Source: an uncultured Bacilli bacterium (lineage in GTDB: Bacteria > Bacillota_I > Bacilli_A > RF39 > UBA660). Taken from it: DNA of 64,000 bases. A program made the translations under genes and the position numbers. The notes beneath the pieces are model-generated. The model searched no databases, was not told the DNA's origin, and saw only the letters and a program-made list of their open reading frames with translations. Below, one piece after another: positions 19,087 to 27,277 of this stretch. The number at the start of each line of letters is the position of its first letter. Position 1 is the first letter of the stretch. Location: positions 1 to 64,000 of the forward strand of contig CAKOLN010000007.1 in the NCBI GenBank assembly GCA_934096075.1, given 5' to 3'.

Positions 19087-19191
19087 AGTTTCATCACCCA
19101 AAAATATTATATCACACTTTTTAACACATTTCACCATATATTACCACACTTTTTTTATATATTTTGCTAACTACCATCACACTTTTCAGAA

Positions 19192-19482
19192 TTATTTCTT
19201 AACATTAAACATATTTCTCAAAAACTTATACTTATTAACAAACAAAACAAAACCAACTATAAAAGAAAATACAAAATAAATGTGTACAACTCCATAGTTA
19301 ATAACTTTAATCAATATAAAATATATTAAACCCAAATTAACACAAAAAAGTATGTTAATAACAAGTTTATAAAGTATAGTAGTATCATGTATAAAATTAT
19401 AATTAAGATTATATAAATAACTAGAAATTATTCCATAACCAAAAGAAAAAAGTATAGAAAGAATTTGTAATTTTAAATCCAT
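19192..19482 (-). CDS. yabQ: YabQ-like sporulation membrane protein
   Basis: A 96-residue protein with about three membrane helices (LQILSILFSFGYGII, then VINILFCVNLGLIYFILI, and VHIYFVFSFIVGFVLF). Size, helix pattern and position directly behind yabP fit YabQ, which in Bacillus is needed for spore cortex formation. It overlaps the yabP stop by 1 nt, so translation is coupled. Sequence conservation in YabQ is low, so the call leans on context. Confidence 0.75.
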   Translation of the reverse strand: MDLKLQILSILFSFGYGIISSYLYNLNYNFIHDTTILYKLVINILFCVNLGLIYFILIKVINYGVVHIYFVFSFIVGFVLFVNKYKFLRNMFNVKK

Positions 19483-19775
19483 TATTTAAACAATTTAGAA
19501 ATCATACTTTCTTTATTAGATTTCTTTCCTCCAGCTTCTAAATAAGTAAAACTATTTATTAATCCTTTAATAGAAAGTGTTCCCTGAAAAGTATCCAACT
19601 TAATAAGTTCAAGTCCTTCTCCTTTAATTAAAATATATCCCATAACACTTTCTAAAAAAAACTCTTTACTATCAAAATTTTCTAACTTTTTAACTCCAGT
19701 TATAACTGCACTTTTTCTTTCATTTATTTGAATTGAATGATTAAAATTACTTTCTAATTCTCTACGTGTATCCAT
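19482..19775 (-). CDS. yabP: Sporulation protein YabP
   Basis: A 97-residue soluble protein. The core NERKSAVITGVKKLENFDS, then FLESVMGYILIKGEGLELI and LSIKGLINSFTYLE, is the YabP/YqfC beta-sandwich pattern. In Bacillus, yabP-yabQ precede divIC and act in spore coat/cortex assembly. Here yabP and yabQ overlap by 1 nt. Confidence in the family is high; YqfC is the nearest alternative, made less likely by yabQ next door. Confidence 0.9.
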   Translation of the reverse strand: MDTRRELESNFNHSIQINERKSAVITGVKKLENFDSKEFFLESVMGYILIKGEGLELIKLDTFQGTLSIKGLINSFTYLEAGGKKSNKESMISKLFK

Positions 19776-19802
19776 AATATCACCTAGAAAATTATATGTA
19801 CA

Positions 19803-19829
19803 AAAAAAGATTCTATTACTAGAACCTTA
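19803..19829 (-). terminator. spoVG terminator
   Basis: On the minus strand GGTTCTA and TAGAATC pair (one G-U) around GTAA, followed by seven T. It overlaps the spoVG stop. Confidence 0.8.
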
Positions 19830-20105
19830 TTCTTCTTTAGTTGGTGTATCTTCAGCTTTTTCATAAGCATCAAGAATTTCTCTTTCAAACATACTACGAA
19901 CTTCTTGACTAATTGGATGTGCTATATCTTTAAATCCACCAGTACTAGTTTTTCTACTAGGCATTGCTATGAATAAACCTTTAGTCCCTTCTATAATTCT
20001 AATGTCATGTACTGCAAACTCATCATCTAATAATACAGATGCAATACCTTTCATACGTGAGTCTTCTCTATCTACCTTACGTATACTAATGTTAGTTATC
20101 TTCAT
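19827..20105 (-). CDS. spoVG: SpoVG regulator
   Basis: A 92-residue SpoVG: MKITNISIRKV at the start, then IASVLLDDEFAVHDIRII and the hallmark GLFIAMPSRKTSTGGFKDIAHPI. SpoVG is a small nucleic-acid-binding regulator (septation, sporulation, virulence and cell-wall traits in other Bacillota). AAGGAGG precedes the ATG. Length and all conserved positions are normal. It stands alone, with its own terminator, just upstream of yabP. Confidence 0.97.
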   Translation of the reverse strand: MKITNISIRKVDREDSRMKGIASVLLDDEFAVHDIRIIEGTKGLFIAMPSRKTSTGGFKDIAHPISQEVRSMFEREILDAYEKAEDTPTKEE

Positions 20106-20193
20106 AATATCCTCCTTGTAACTCTAACATAATTATAAAACGAGATTATTATGAAATCAAGTATTAAAGAAAATGTTTACAAATAAATGTAAA

Positions 20194-20934
20194 CTAAATA
20201 ATATCACTATTCTTTTTAGAATAAATATTTAATATAACAAAGTAAATTGTGAATAATATAGAAACATATAAAATAGATATACTTACTTCAAATAAAAATG
20301 ATGAATATCTTATAGGATATAAATAATACTTAGGAAGTAATTTAAACTGACTTAAATTGTTAATTAAATCACTATTAATTGGTAATAACACTAAACTAAC
20401 TATATTACATAAATATAAACCTAAAGCAATCTTACTATTAAATAATAATCTTAAAGCAAAATAAATTAACATAAGAACATTTATAACAAACACATTTCTA
20501 ATAACGTAAAAGATTAGATAAACCAAATAATTAATACCCTCATAATATTCTCCAAGTATAAAAACTAATTTACCATCTATAACTAATAAAACAAAAGGAA
20601 TAACATAACAAATAAGCATAATCAAAGTATTAATGAATATTATTATCTTTAAAAAATATCTATAAGCACTAACTCTATCACTAAATCTAACCAAATAATT
20701 AACATTATTCTTAACTTCATTAAATATCTTATTAGATATAATAAGACACATCACTATCATTAAAAATGAAAATACAACATTAGATGAATTCATTAAATAG
20801 TTTCTAAGTAAATTAGTATTATCAGATTTAGGAATATATAGAAAAAATATAGATAAAGTTAATGATAAAAATAAAGTTAATACAAATAATCTCGTTATGA
20901 TAAAATATTTAATATCATTAATAAACCTTTTCAT
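20194..20934 (-). CDS. ABC transporter membrane protein
   Basis: A 246-residue protein with about six membrane helices. Its first ATG abuts the stop of the ATPase gene, so the two are coupled. The helix arrangement (one N-terminal helix, a long loop, then five) suits an ABC-2 type permease. The substrate is not evident. A hairpin (GTTTACA/TGTAAAC at about 20173-20192) just behind it on the minus strand may be its terminator. Confidence 0.75.
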   Translation of the reverse strand: MKRFINDIKYFIITRLFVLTLFLSLTLSIFFLYIPKSDNTNLLRNYLMNSSNVVFSFLMIVMCLIISNKIFNEVKNNVNYLVRFSDRVSAYRYFLKIIIFINTLIMLICYVIPFVLLVIDGKLVFILGEYYEGINYLVYLIFYVIRNVFVINVLMLIYFALRLLFNSKIALGLYLCNIVSLVLLPINSDLINNLSQFKLLPKYYLYPIRYSSFLFEVSISILYVSILFTIYFVILNIYSKKNSDII

Positions 20935-21569
20935 TATATTTTACTTACCTTTCCATTTTCAAATTTATATAATTCATTTATTTCTAAATCTCTCAAATCC
21001 TCTTTATAATGTGAACACAAAATTATAATTTTATCTTTCTTTATACTTAGTAAATAATCTTTAATTTTATCAACAGTTTTTTCTTCAATCGCATTAAAAG
21101 GTTCATCCAAAATTATTACATCAACATCTTCCATCAAAACACTCGCTATAGCTAATTTTTGTTTCATTCCTAAAGAAAATTGATAATATTTTTTATTATT
21201 ATTTTCTAAATTAACAAGTTTTAATATATTTATTATTTCTTCATCAGATATTTTATTCTGAATATTCGCTAACAACTTTAGATTATCAAATGCACTTAAA
21301 TCTGGAAAAAAGGAAGGTTTTTCTATTAATGCTCTTAAACTTTTAGGAAACATATTGTTTTTATTATAATTAACTCCATCAAATAATATTTCACCACTAG
21401 TAGGATAATAAAGTCCAGTTAATATCTTTAAAAACACACTTTTACCACTTCCATTAAGACCAACTATTCCATATATCTTACCTGATTCAAATTCTAAATT
21501 CACCTTCTCAAAAATAATATTACTTTTAAACTTTTTACTTAAATTATTAACTTTAATCTTCATACTCAT
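20934..21569 (-). CDS. ABC transporter ATP-binding protein
   Basis: A 211-residue ATPase. Walker A is GLNGSGKS (about 37-44), the signature is FSLGMKQKL, Walker B is VDVIILDEPF, and the switch His is in LCSHYKED. The short length and LSLGMKQK-like signature are typical of ABC-2 exporters such as those for lantibiotic immunity, but no bacteriocin gene is nearby. It overlaps the upstream membrane gene by 17 nt and the downstream permease by 1 nt, giving a three-gene transporter. Confidence 0.92.
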   Translation of the reverse strand: MSMKIKVNNLSKKFKSNIIFEKVNLEFESGKIYGIVGLNGSGKSVFLKILTGLYYPTSGEILFDGVNYNKNNMFPKSLRALIEKPSFFPDLSAFDNLKLLANIQNKISDEEIINILKLVNLENNNKKYYQFSLGMKQKLAIASVLMEDVDVIILDEPFNAIEEKTVDKIKDYLLSIKKDKIIILCSHYKEDLRDLEINELYKFENGKVSKI

Positions 21570-22443
21570 TATCTCCTTTTTCTAACATACTAATTATTCT
21601 CTCTTTATTTTTAAACAAAACATATACAATCAAACTACTTATAATAAATAATAAAATTCCACCAATTAAATAAGTATTAATATTTTCTTTAACAATAAGA
21701 TCAACTATATTAAAAGATTTAATTTTTTTAAATTTATCAAAAATAACTCTAGGTTGTTCACATATACAAACAACTAAAAAGTAACTTAAAATGGTTTTAG
21801 CTAGTCCGATAACAAAGTTTTTATTTCCAACAGAACAGATAAAAGTAAGATTCATATAAAAAGTGCTTAGCATTAACAAATATATCAAGTTAAATAAAGT
21901 AGTTTTATCAAGTAATAAGCTTAAATCACCAGCATATAAACAAGAATATAACATGAAAACTAATACGAATGTAACAAGAAGTATACTATACTTAACCCCA
22001 CCTACATAAACATTTTTAATATATTTATTATAACTCTCCCTACATAAATAATTTTTTATAGTTAAATTAGTTAAATATTTAGAATAATATAAACTTAAAA
22101 AGAAAAACAAAATAAGAGTCACACCAACTTGAAACATTCCCATTATTTCATCTGTCATAATATAATCAAAAGTATCATAACTATTTAACCCAAACTTTTC
22201 ATACCTTTTAACTATTAACTTACATTCTTTATTTATTTTTCCTAAACACTCTTTATAATTATTATATTCCTTTAATTCTTTATCACACCATTCTAATGTT
22301 GCATTTTCATCACAAACTTTTAACATGTTATTTCTATTATCTTTAAAATTAGATATATAATTTTTTTGAAATCTATAAATACCAAAAAATACAGCAAAAA
22401 TAAATATTAATACAAAAACACAATAAACATACCTATTCTTCAT
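21553..22443 (-). CDS. ABC transporter membrane protein (second subunit)
   Basis: A 296-residue protein. One N-terminal helix is followed by an outside loop of about 75 residues holding four to five cysteines (VCDENATLEWCDKELKEY, ECLGKINKEC), then about five helices. The C-terminus is charged. This is the layout of an ABC-2/ABC permease with a large first loop. It is the first gene of the operon with the ATPase and second permease. The Cys-rich loop could be disulfide-bonded outside the cell. Substrate unknown. Confidence 0.75.
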   Translation of the reverse strand: MKNRYVYCVFVLIFIFAVFFGIYRFQKNYISNFKDNRNNMLKVCDENATLEWCDKELKEYNNYKECLGKINKECKLIVKRYEKFGLNSYDTFDYIMTDEIMGMFQVGVTLILFFFLSLYYSKYLTNLTIKNYLCRESYNKYIKNVYVGGVKYSILLVTFVLVFMLYSCLYAGDLSLLLDKTTLFNLIYLLMLSTFYMNLTFICSVGNKNFVIGLAKTILSYFLVVCICEQPRVIFDKFKKIKSFNIVDLIVKENINTYLIGGILLFIISSLIVYVLFKNKERIISMLEKGDNEYED

Positions 22444-22473
22444 ATAACCTACTTTCTAAATAAATTATAACAA

Positions 22474-22495
22474 AAAAATAGGCCAATGCCTATCA
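22474..22495 (-). terminator. veg terminator
   Basis: ATAGGC-ATTG-GCCTAT on the minus strand followed by seven T, directly after the veg stop. Confidence 0.85.
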
Positions 22496-22711
22496 TTAAA
22501 CACTCTTTTTTATTAACACATTCTTAGTTAATAAATCAGCATAAGAAAAACTTTTAATTATACCATTAACACTCACAGTAAACACTGAATCATACATACC
22601 TTCAATAACCCCATTATAATATTCAAATTTATTTCTCCCAATATTAACCTTAAGTCTAACCTGTTTATTTAATAAATTCTTTATTCTTGCTTTTTCTTTA
22701 TCTAAATTCAA
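22496..22711 (-). CDS. veg: Veg protein
   Basis: Veg family (DUF1021): the core GKRLxLKxxxGRxK of Bacillus Veg is matched by NKQVRLKVNIGRNKFEYYNGVIEGMYDS (split here), and the end has SFSYADLLTKNVLI. Start: the frame is open to 22768, but the yabG stop (22713-22715) and GAGGTG at 22716-22721 point to a TTG at 22711, giving 71 residues. An ATG at 22723 inside yabG is the alternative. The order rsmA-yabG-veg is the Bacillus order. Veg influences biofilm gene control in B. subtilis. Confidence 0.88.
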   Translation of the reverse strand: MNLDKEKARIKNLLNKQVRLKVNIGRNKFEYYNGVIEGMYDSVFTVSVNGIIKSFSYADLLTKNVLIKKSV

Positions 22712-22712
22712 G

Positions 22713-23498
22713 TTACACCTCATTTCTAGGGTAACCCATATACATAGTTCCTTTACTCTTAAGTCCACCTATTCCATCTTTACCATACTTAGTCTTTGAA
22801 AGTAAATCTATCAAATCTACCTCAGTATTCTTATCCAAAAGACTTAACTGTGTCGCTATAATCGCGGGATCTAAAGCATGTATATTAATTTTTTTAGGAC
22901 TAGACGCAAATGTCGCACCACTTCTAATTAATTCTTCATAATTACTTTGACAAGCACCCGCTATTATAATTAGTTTTTCATTGCTCTTTTCAAATTTTCT
23001 TGCTTCTATAACTGCCTTACAAAAATTTTCACTATTCTTATACATACTATTAGTATCTTTATCTCTTTTTTTAAAATATGCATCATGCCCAGTAATAATA
23101 AGTATATCAGGATTATACATCTTTAAATATTTAACTATTTCCCCAGGCATATCACTCTCTTTAAGACTTTTACCATAAGCCTTAACATTATTCTTTTTAT
23201 AAAATTCCATACATCTATCTAGATATGATTTATCTCCATCTATATGTAATATTTTACCAGGCAAATAAAAAAACTCACTCCTATCCATATTTCTTATAAA
23301 GTCTATCTCTGGACAAAAGTCATCTTTATTACTTACTTTATTTCTGTCACACAAAACCAAATCACTTATTGGAGCATCAGCACTCAATCTAACATCTACA
23401 CCTTTAAGTAAACAAGTTTTACCTTCAACTAAAATAACTTCAAAAACTATATCATTATTATAACTTTTTCTAGTAACAAAATCTCCTTCTTTTATCAT
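22713..23498 (-). CDS. yabG: Sporulation-specific protease YabG
   Basis: A 261-residue protein beginning MIKEGDFVTRKSYNNDIVF, with the YabG core PGKILHIDGDKSYLDRCM, PDILIITGHDAYFK, IIAGACQSNYEEL and SSPKKINIHALDPA. YabG is a cysteine-type protease that processes spore coat proteins; the Cys in AGACQS and the His in TGHDAY are the conserved candidates. It is slightly shorter than the Bacillus protein. Gene order between rsmA and veg supports the call. Confidence 0.93.
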   Translation of the reverse strand: MIKEGDFVTRKSYNNDIVFEVILVEGKTCLLKGVDVRLSADAPISDLVLCDRNKVSNKDDFCPEIDFIRNMDRSEFFYLPGKILHIDGDKSYLDRCMEFYKKNNVKAYGKSLKESDMPGEIVKYLKMYNPDILIITGHDAYFKKRDKDTNSMYKNSENFCKAVIEARKFEKSNEKLIIIAGACQSNYEELIRSGATFASSPKKINIHALDPAIIATQLSLLDKNTEVDLIDLLSKTKYGKDGIGGLKSKGTMYMGYPRNEV

Positions 23499-23526
23499 AT
23501 TACCCCCTAGAAAATAATATTACATC

Positions 23527-23556
23527 AAAAAAAGAATATGCATAAATTATACATAT
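23527..23556 (-). terminator. rsmA terminator
   Basis: GAATATG...CATATTC stem on the minus strand followed by seven T, just after the rsmA stop. Confidence 0.75.
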
Positions 23557-23559
23557 TCA

Positions 23560-24342
23560 TTATATTATTTCATTAAACACACTTACAAAGTCTTCTAAAC
23601 TCATTTGTTCAGCACGATAAGTTAAATCTTTATTTACTTTCTTTAAAGCGTTTTCTAATTTAACAAGATCATATTCTCTTAAATTATTCCTTAAATTCTT
23701 TCTTTTTTGTTTAAAAGAATCTCTAACAAATTTAAAAAACATCTCTTCATCTTTAACATATAATAATTCTTTCTTTCTAGTAAACTTAACTACAATACTA
23801 TCCACCTTAGGCCTAGGTATAAAAGAATTTTTACTAACTAAAGCCACTTTTTCTATATCAAAGTAATATTGTAAAAAAACACTCAAACTATTATAATCCT
23901 TAGTACCCGGCTTAGCCTTAAATCTATCTCCCACCTCTTTTTGAACCATAATAATCATTTCATCTATGCATACTTCACTAATTACTTTATTAATTATAGG
24001 TGTAGTTATATAATAAGGAAGATTTGCTATTAAATGGATATTACTATATTTATAGTTTTTTAATACATCATCTAAATTAACATTAAGAAAGTCTCCATAA
24101 ATAACTTTAAGGTTATCACTTTTTATTTTATCAAGTTCACTTTTAAGCCTAGTATCTATTTCAAAAGCAATAACTGGTACATCTTTCTCAACTAATAACT
24201 TAGTAATCGCACCATTACCAGGTCCCACTTCAAGTATTAAAGATTCTGAATCAATTGATGCAGAATCTACTATTTTTCTCTTAATATTATTATCTATCAA
24301 AAAATTTTGTCCTAAACTTTTCTTAAACTCAAACTTTTCCAT
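23560..24342 (-). CDS. rsmA: 16S rRNA (A1518/A1519-N6,N6) dimethyltransferase RsmA (KsgA)
   Basis: A 260-residue SAM-dependent methyltransferase. QNFLID opens the domain, EVGPGNGAIT is the SAM-binding motif I, and NLPYYI is the catalytic NxPY-type motif for adenine N6. The C-terminal helical domain has PRPKVDSIVV and FKQKRKNLRNNL. It dimethylates two adjacent adenosines in 16S rRNA in late 30S assembly. The start overlaps the stop of the hydrolase gene upstream by 1 nt, so the two are coupled. Confidence 0.97.
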   Translation of the reverse strand: MEKFEFKKSLGQNFLIDNNIKRKIVDSASIDSESLILEVGPGNGAITKLLVEKDVPVIAFEIDTRLKSELDKIKSDNLKVIYGDFLNVNLDDVLKNYKYSNIHLIANLPYYITTPIINKVISEVCIDEMIIMVQKEVGDRFKAKPGTKDYNSLSVFLQYYFDIEKVALVSKNSFIPRPKVDSIVVKFTRKKELLYVKDEEMFFKFVRDSFKQKRKNLRNNLREYDLVKLENALKKVNKDLTYRAEQMSLEDFVSVFNEII

Positions 24343-24959
24343 TAATTAAACCTATTTCCATATTCTACAATATAGTTTTCACCATAATAATAACTATTCC
24401 ATGATCTAAAACTGTAATATTTATTATTTCTAACACCATTTAAAGCATCATTAACTACTTCTTGAACTAAAGTTGTATTACTCTTTAAAGTATTATCAGC
24501 ATTTAAATAATTTCTATAATATCCTTGTAAATATCCAGAAAATTGCCCAGGTGCAGTAATAACTTCAACTGGAGTCTTACCGCTTCTATCACATCTATTT
24601 AAAATAACACTCATAACTGCCATAATATCATCTAATTTCTTATTACTTTCACTAGATACAACAGCCACAAGTAAATTAAAATCTTCAGTACTTAAACTAT
24701 ACTTAGTATTATTATTACTTACAACAAATCCTTTCTCAGGTATACTTAAATACTTAGTCAAAACAGGATTTTCTTCATAATAAATATCTTCTTTATTTTC
24801 AGCAATAACTTTATGATCTAAGGCTTTATTCTCATTTTCATCTTTAGAATTTACCACATTATAAACAACATTAGTAGTCCTTCCTAAAGTAAAAATAATC
24901 ATAAATACAATAAATAATCTTGTATATGTAAACCATTTTTTAGGCTTATATTTTTTCAT
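24342..24959 (-). CDS. Membrane-anchored SleB/CwlJ-like cell wall hydrolase
   Basis: A 205-residue protein with one N-terminal membrane helix (about 12-30), an outside linker and a C-terminal Hydrolase_2 domain. FNLLVAVVSSESNKKLDDIM and SVILNRC match the SleB pattern VVxxEAxGE...VxxVVLNRV. The Glu in SSESN is the probable catalytic acid. Later come PGQFSGY and YYSFRSWNSYY. SleB/CwlJ enzymes open the spore cortex at germination. Some relatives act in vegetative walls. Coupled to rsmA, with AAAGGATGATTATAG before the ATG. Confidence 0.85.
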   Translation of the reverse strand: MKKYKPKKWFTYTRLFIVFMIIFTLGRTTNVVYNVVNSKDENENKALDHKVIAENKEDIYYEENPVLTKYLSIPEKGFVVSNNNTKYSLSTEDFNLLVAVVSSESNKKLDDIMAVMSVILNRCDRSGKTPVEVITAPGQFSGYLQGYYRNYLNADNTLKSNTTLVQEVVNDALNGVRNNKYYSFRSWNSYYYGENYIVEYGNRFN

Positions 24960-25029
24960 CTATAATCATCCTTTGCAAAAGTATTATATCAAATATATAT
25001 ATAATTGTCAAAATTTAGAGTTAATTTTA

Positions 25030-25056
25030 TTAGCACTCTCCATTGACGAGTGCTAA
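25030..25056. promoter_or_regulatory. CIRCE operator (HrcA binding site)
   Basis: TTAGCACTC, a 9-base spacer, then GAGTGCTAA: a perfect CIRCE inverted repeat. It binds the heat-shock repressor HrcA. It overlaps the clpB promoter, so HrcA should block polymerase directly. Confidence 0.97.
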
Positions 25057-25071
25057 CTTTTATGATATAAT
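25043..25071 (+). promoter_or_regulatory. clpB: clpB promoter
   Basis: TTGACG at 25043-25048, a 17-base spacer and TATAAT at 25066-25071. The -35 lies inside CIRCE. The 5' leader is about 20 nt and carries AAAAGGAGG before the ATG at 25099. Confidence 0.92.
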
Positions 25072-25098
25072 ACACTATGTAAAAAGGAGGTAATTAAA

Positions 25099-27201
25099 AT
25101 GTTTAATATGAATAATGAAGAAAACGAAAATGTTTTAGAAAAATATGGTCGTAATATAAATGAAGATGTTAAGAATCGTAAAATTGATCCTATTATTGGT
25201 CGTGATGAAGAAATTCGTAACATCACTAGAATACTTTCTAGAAAAACAAAAAACAACCCTGTTCTTATAGGAGAACCAGGTGTAGGTAAAACAGCTATTG
25301 TAGAAGGACTTGCCGAAAGAATAGTAAAAGGAGATGTTCCAGAAAGTTTAAGAAATAAAACAATTTGGGAACTTAACATGGCTAGTTTAATCGCAGGTGC
25401 TAAATACCGTGGAGAATTTGAAGAAAGACTAAAAAAAGTACTTGATGAAATAAAGAAAAGTGAAGGAAATCTAATAATGTTTATTGATGAAATCCATTTA
25501 ATTGTAGGTACAGGCGCTGTGGATGGTGCTATGGACACAGGTAATATTCTAAAACCTATGCTAGCGCGTGGAGAAATACATGTAATAGGTGCTACTACTT
25601 TAAATGAATACAGAATGTATATTGAAAAAGATGGAGCTCTTGAAAGAAGATTTCAAAAAGTAATAGTTGCTGAACCAACTGTTGAAGACACAATAACAAT
25701 ACTACGTGGTTTAAAAGAAAGATTTGAAATATATCATGGAGTTACAATTCAAGATAAAGCATTAATAAGCGCAGCAACTCTATCTAATAGATATATTACT
25801 GATAGATTTTTACCAGATAAAGCTATTGACTTAGTCGATGAAGCATGTGCTACCATAAGAGTTCAAATGGATAGTGTTCCTACTTCACTTGATGAAATAA
25901 CAAGAAAAATACTTACATTACAAGTAGAAAAAGAAGCACTAAAAAAAGAAAAAGATGAACTTTCTATAAAAAGACTTGAATCATTAGATAAAGAATTATA
26001 TGATTTAAAATCTAAGGAACAAGAACTAAGTTCTAAATGGAAAGAAGAAAAAAATACAAATGAAGAAATAAAGAAAGTTAAATCTGACATATCCAAATAT
26101 ACTTATGAATTTGAAAATGCTAAAAACACTTATAACCTAGAACAAGCAGCAAGAATAAAAAATGAAATACTACCAAAACTAAAAGATAAATTAGATGAAT
26201 TATCTAAAAATAGTAAAAATGGAATATTATCAGATACTGTAACAAGTGATGATATTGCAAATGTTATAAGTAAATGGACAAACATACCAATTTCAAAAGT
26301 AATAAGTAGTGAAAAAGATAAAATATTAAATTTATACGACAACTTAAAGAAAAGAGTTAAAGGTCAAGACAAAGCATTAAAACTTGTAAGTGACGCTATT
26401 ATAAGGTCAAGAAGTGGTATAAAAGATCCAAATAAGCCCATTGGTACATTCATGTTTCTAGGACCTACTGGTGTTGGTAAAACAGAAGTTGCAAGAAGTT
26501 TAGCATATGAACTATTTGATGATGAAAAACACATGATAAGAATTGATATGAGTGAATACATGGAAAAATATTCAGTTTCTAGATTAATTGGAGCCGCACC
26601 AGGATATGTTGGTTATGAAGAAGGTGGACAACTTACTGAAAAAGTAAGAAGAAATCCATATTCAATAGTACTTTTTGATGAAATTGAAAAAGCTCATCCA
26701 GATGTACTTAACCTATTATTACAAATACTAGATGAAGGAAGACTTACCGATTCAAATGGTAGAACAGTTAACTTCAAAAACACTATAATAATTATGACAT
26801 CTAATGTAGGTAGTGAATATGTACTAAGTAATGAAGAAGACAAAATAACAAGTGAACTAAACAAATACTTTAGACCAGAATTTTTAAATAGACTAGATGA
26901 AATAATAGTATTCAATAAACTAAATAAAGAAGACTTAGGCGAAATTCTAGATAACATATTATATGAAATAGAACATAGACTAATAGATATTAATGTAAAA
27001 ATAAATTTAACTAAAGAAGCAAAAGAATACTTTATAAATACTGGCTATGATGAATTTTATGGAGCAAGACCACTAAAAAGATTAGTAAGCAGTAAATTAG
27101 AAACTTTACTTGCTAAAAAATTAATAAATAATGAAATAAAATCTAATTCAATAGTTACCATAGATTATAAAGACAATGAATTAAAATTAACCACTAACTA
27201 A
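25099..27201 (+). CDS. clpB: ClpB-type disaggregase lacking the N-terminal domain
   Basis: A 700-residue double AAA+ ATPase. NBD1 Walker A is GEPGVGKT (58-65) and Walker B FIDEIHL. A ClpB-type middle coiled coil (about 270-400) contains SSKWKEEKNTNEEIKKVK, matching the motif of ClpB rather than ClpC or ClpE. NBD2 Walker A is GPTGVGKT (about 455-462) and Walker B VLFDEIEKAH. ClpB resolves protein aggregates with DnaK. No ClpP-binding loop is seen. The usual 140-residue N-domain is absent: only about 30 residues precede DPIIGRDEEI. CIRCE control fits a disaggregase. Confidence 0.92.
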   Translation: MFNMNNEENENVLEKYGRNINEDVKNRKIDPIIGRDEEIRNITRILSRKTKNNPVLIGEPGVGKTAIVEGLAERIVKGDVPESLRNKTIWELNMASLIAGAKYRGEFEERLKKVLDEIKKSEGNLIMFIDEIHLIVGTGAVDGAMDTGNILKPMLARGEIHVIGATTLNEYRMYIEKDGALERRFQKVIVAEPTVEDTITILRGLKERFEIYHGVTIQDKALISAATLSNRYITDRFLPDKAIDLVDEACATIRVQMDSVPTSLDEITRKILTLQVEKEALKKEKDELSIKRLESLDKELYDLKSKEQELSSKWKEEKNTNEEIKKVKSDISKYTYEFENAKNTYNLEQAARIKNEILPKLKDKLDELSKNSKNGILSDTVTSDDIANVISKWTNIPISKVISSEKDKILNLYDNLKKRVKGQDKALKLVSDAIIRSRSGIKDPNKPIGTFMFLGPTGVGKTEVARSLAYELFDDEKHMIRIDMSEYMEKYSVSRLIGAAPGYVGYEEGGQLTEKVRRNPYSIVLFDEIEKAHPDVLNLLLQILDEGRLTDSNGRTVNFKNTIIIMTSNVGSEYVLSNEEDKITSELNKYFRPEFLNRLDEIIVFNKLNKEDLGEILDNILYEIEHRLIDINVKINLTKEAKEYFINTGYDEFYGARPLKRLVSSKLETLLAKKLINNEIKSNSIVTIDYKDNELKLTTN

Positions 27202-27222
27202 CAATTAGTGGTTTTTCTTTAG
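27189..27222 (+). terminator. clpB terminator
   Basis: ACCACTAA and TTAGTGGT pair across the stop codon, followed by TTTTTC. Confidence 0.85.
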
Positions 27223-27277
27223 ATAGAACATTGAAATTCATTTTTCCATCTTGTATAATCTATTTAGAAGGTGAAAT

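Noticed and set aside
25053..25538. Minus-strand frame opposite the start of clpB
   Set aside because: It overlaps the CIRCE promoter and coding start of clpB, is Ser/Ile/Leu-rich antisense, and has no ribosome site.
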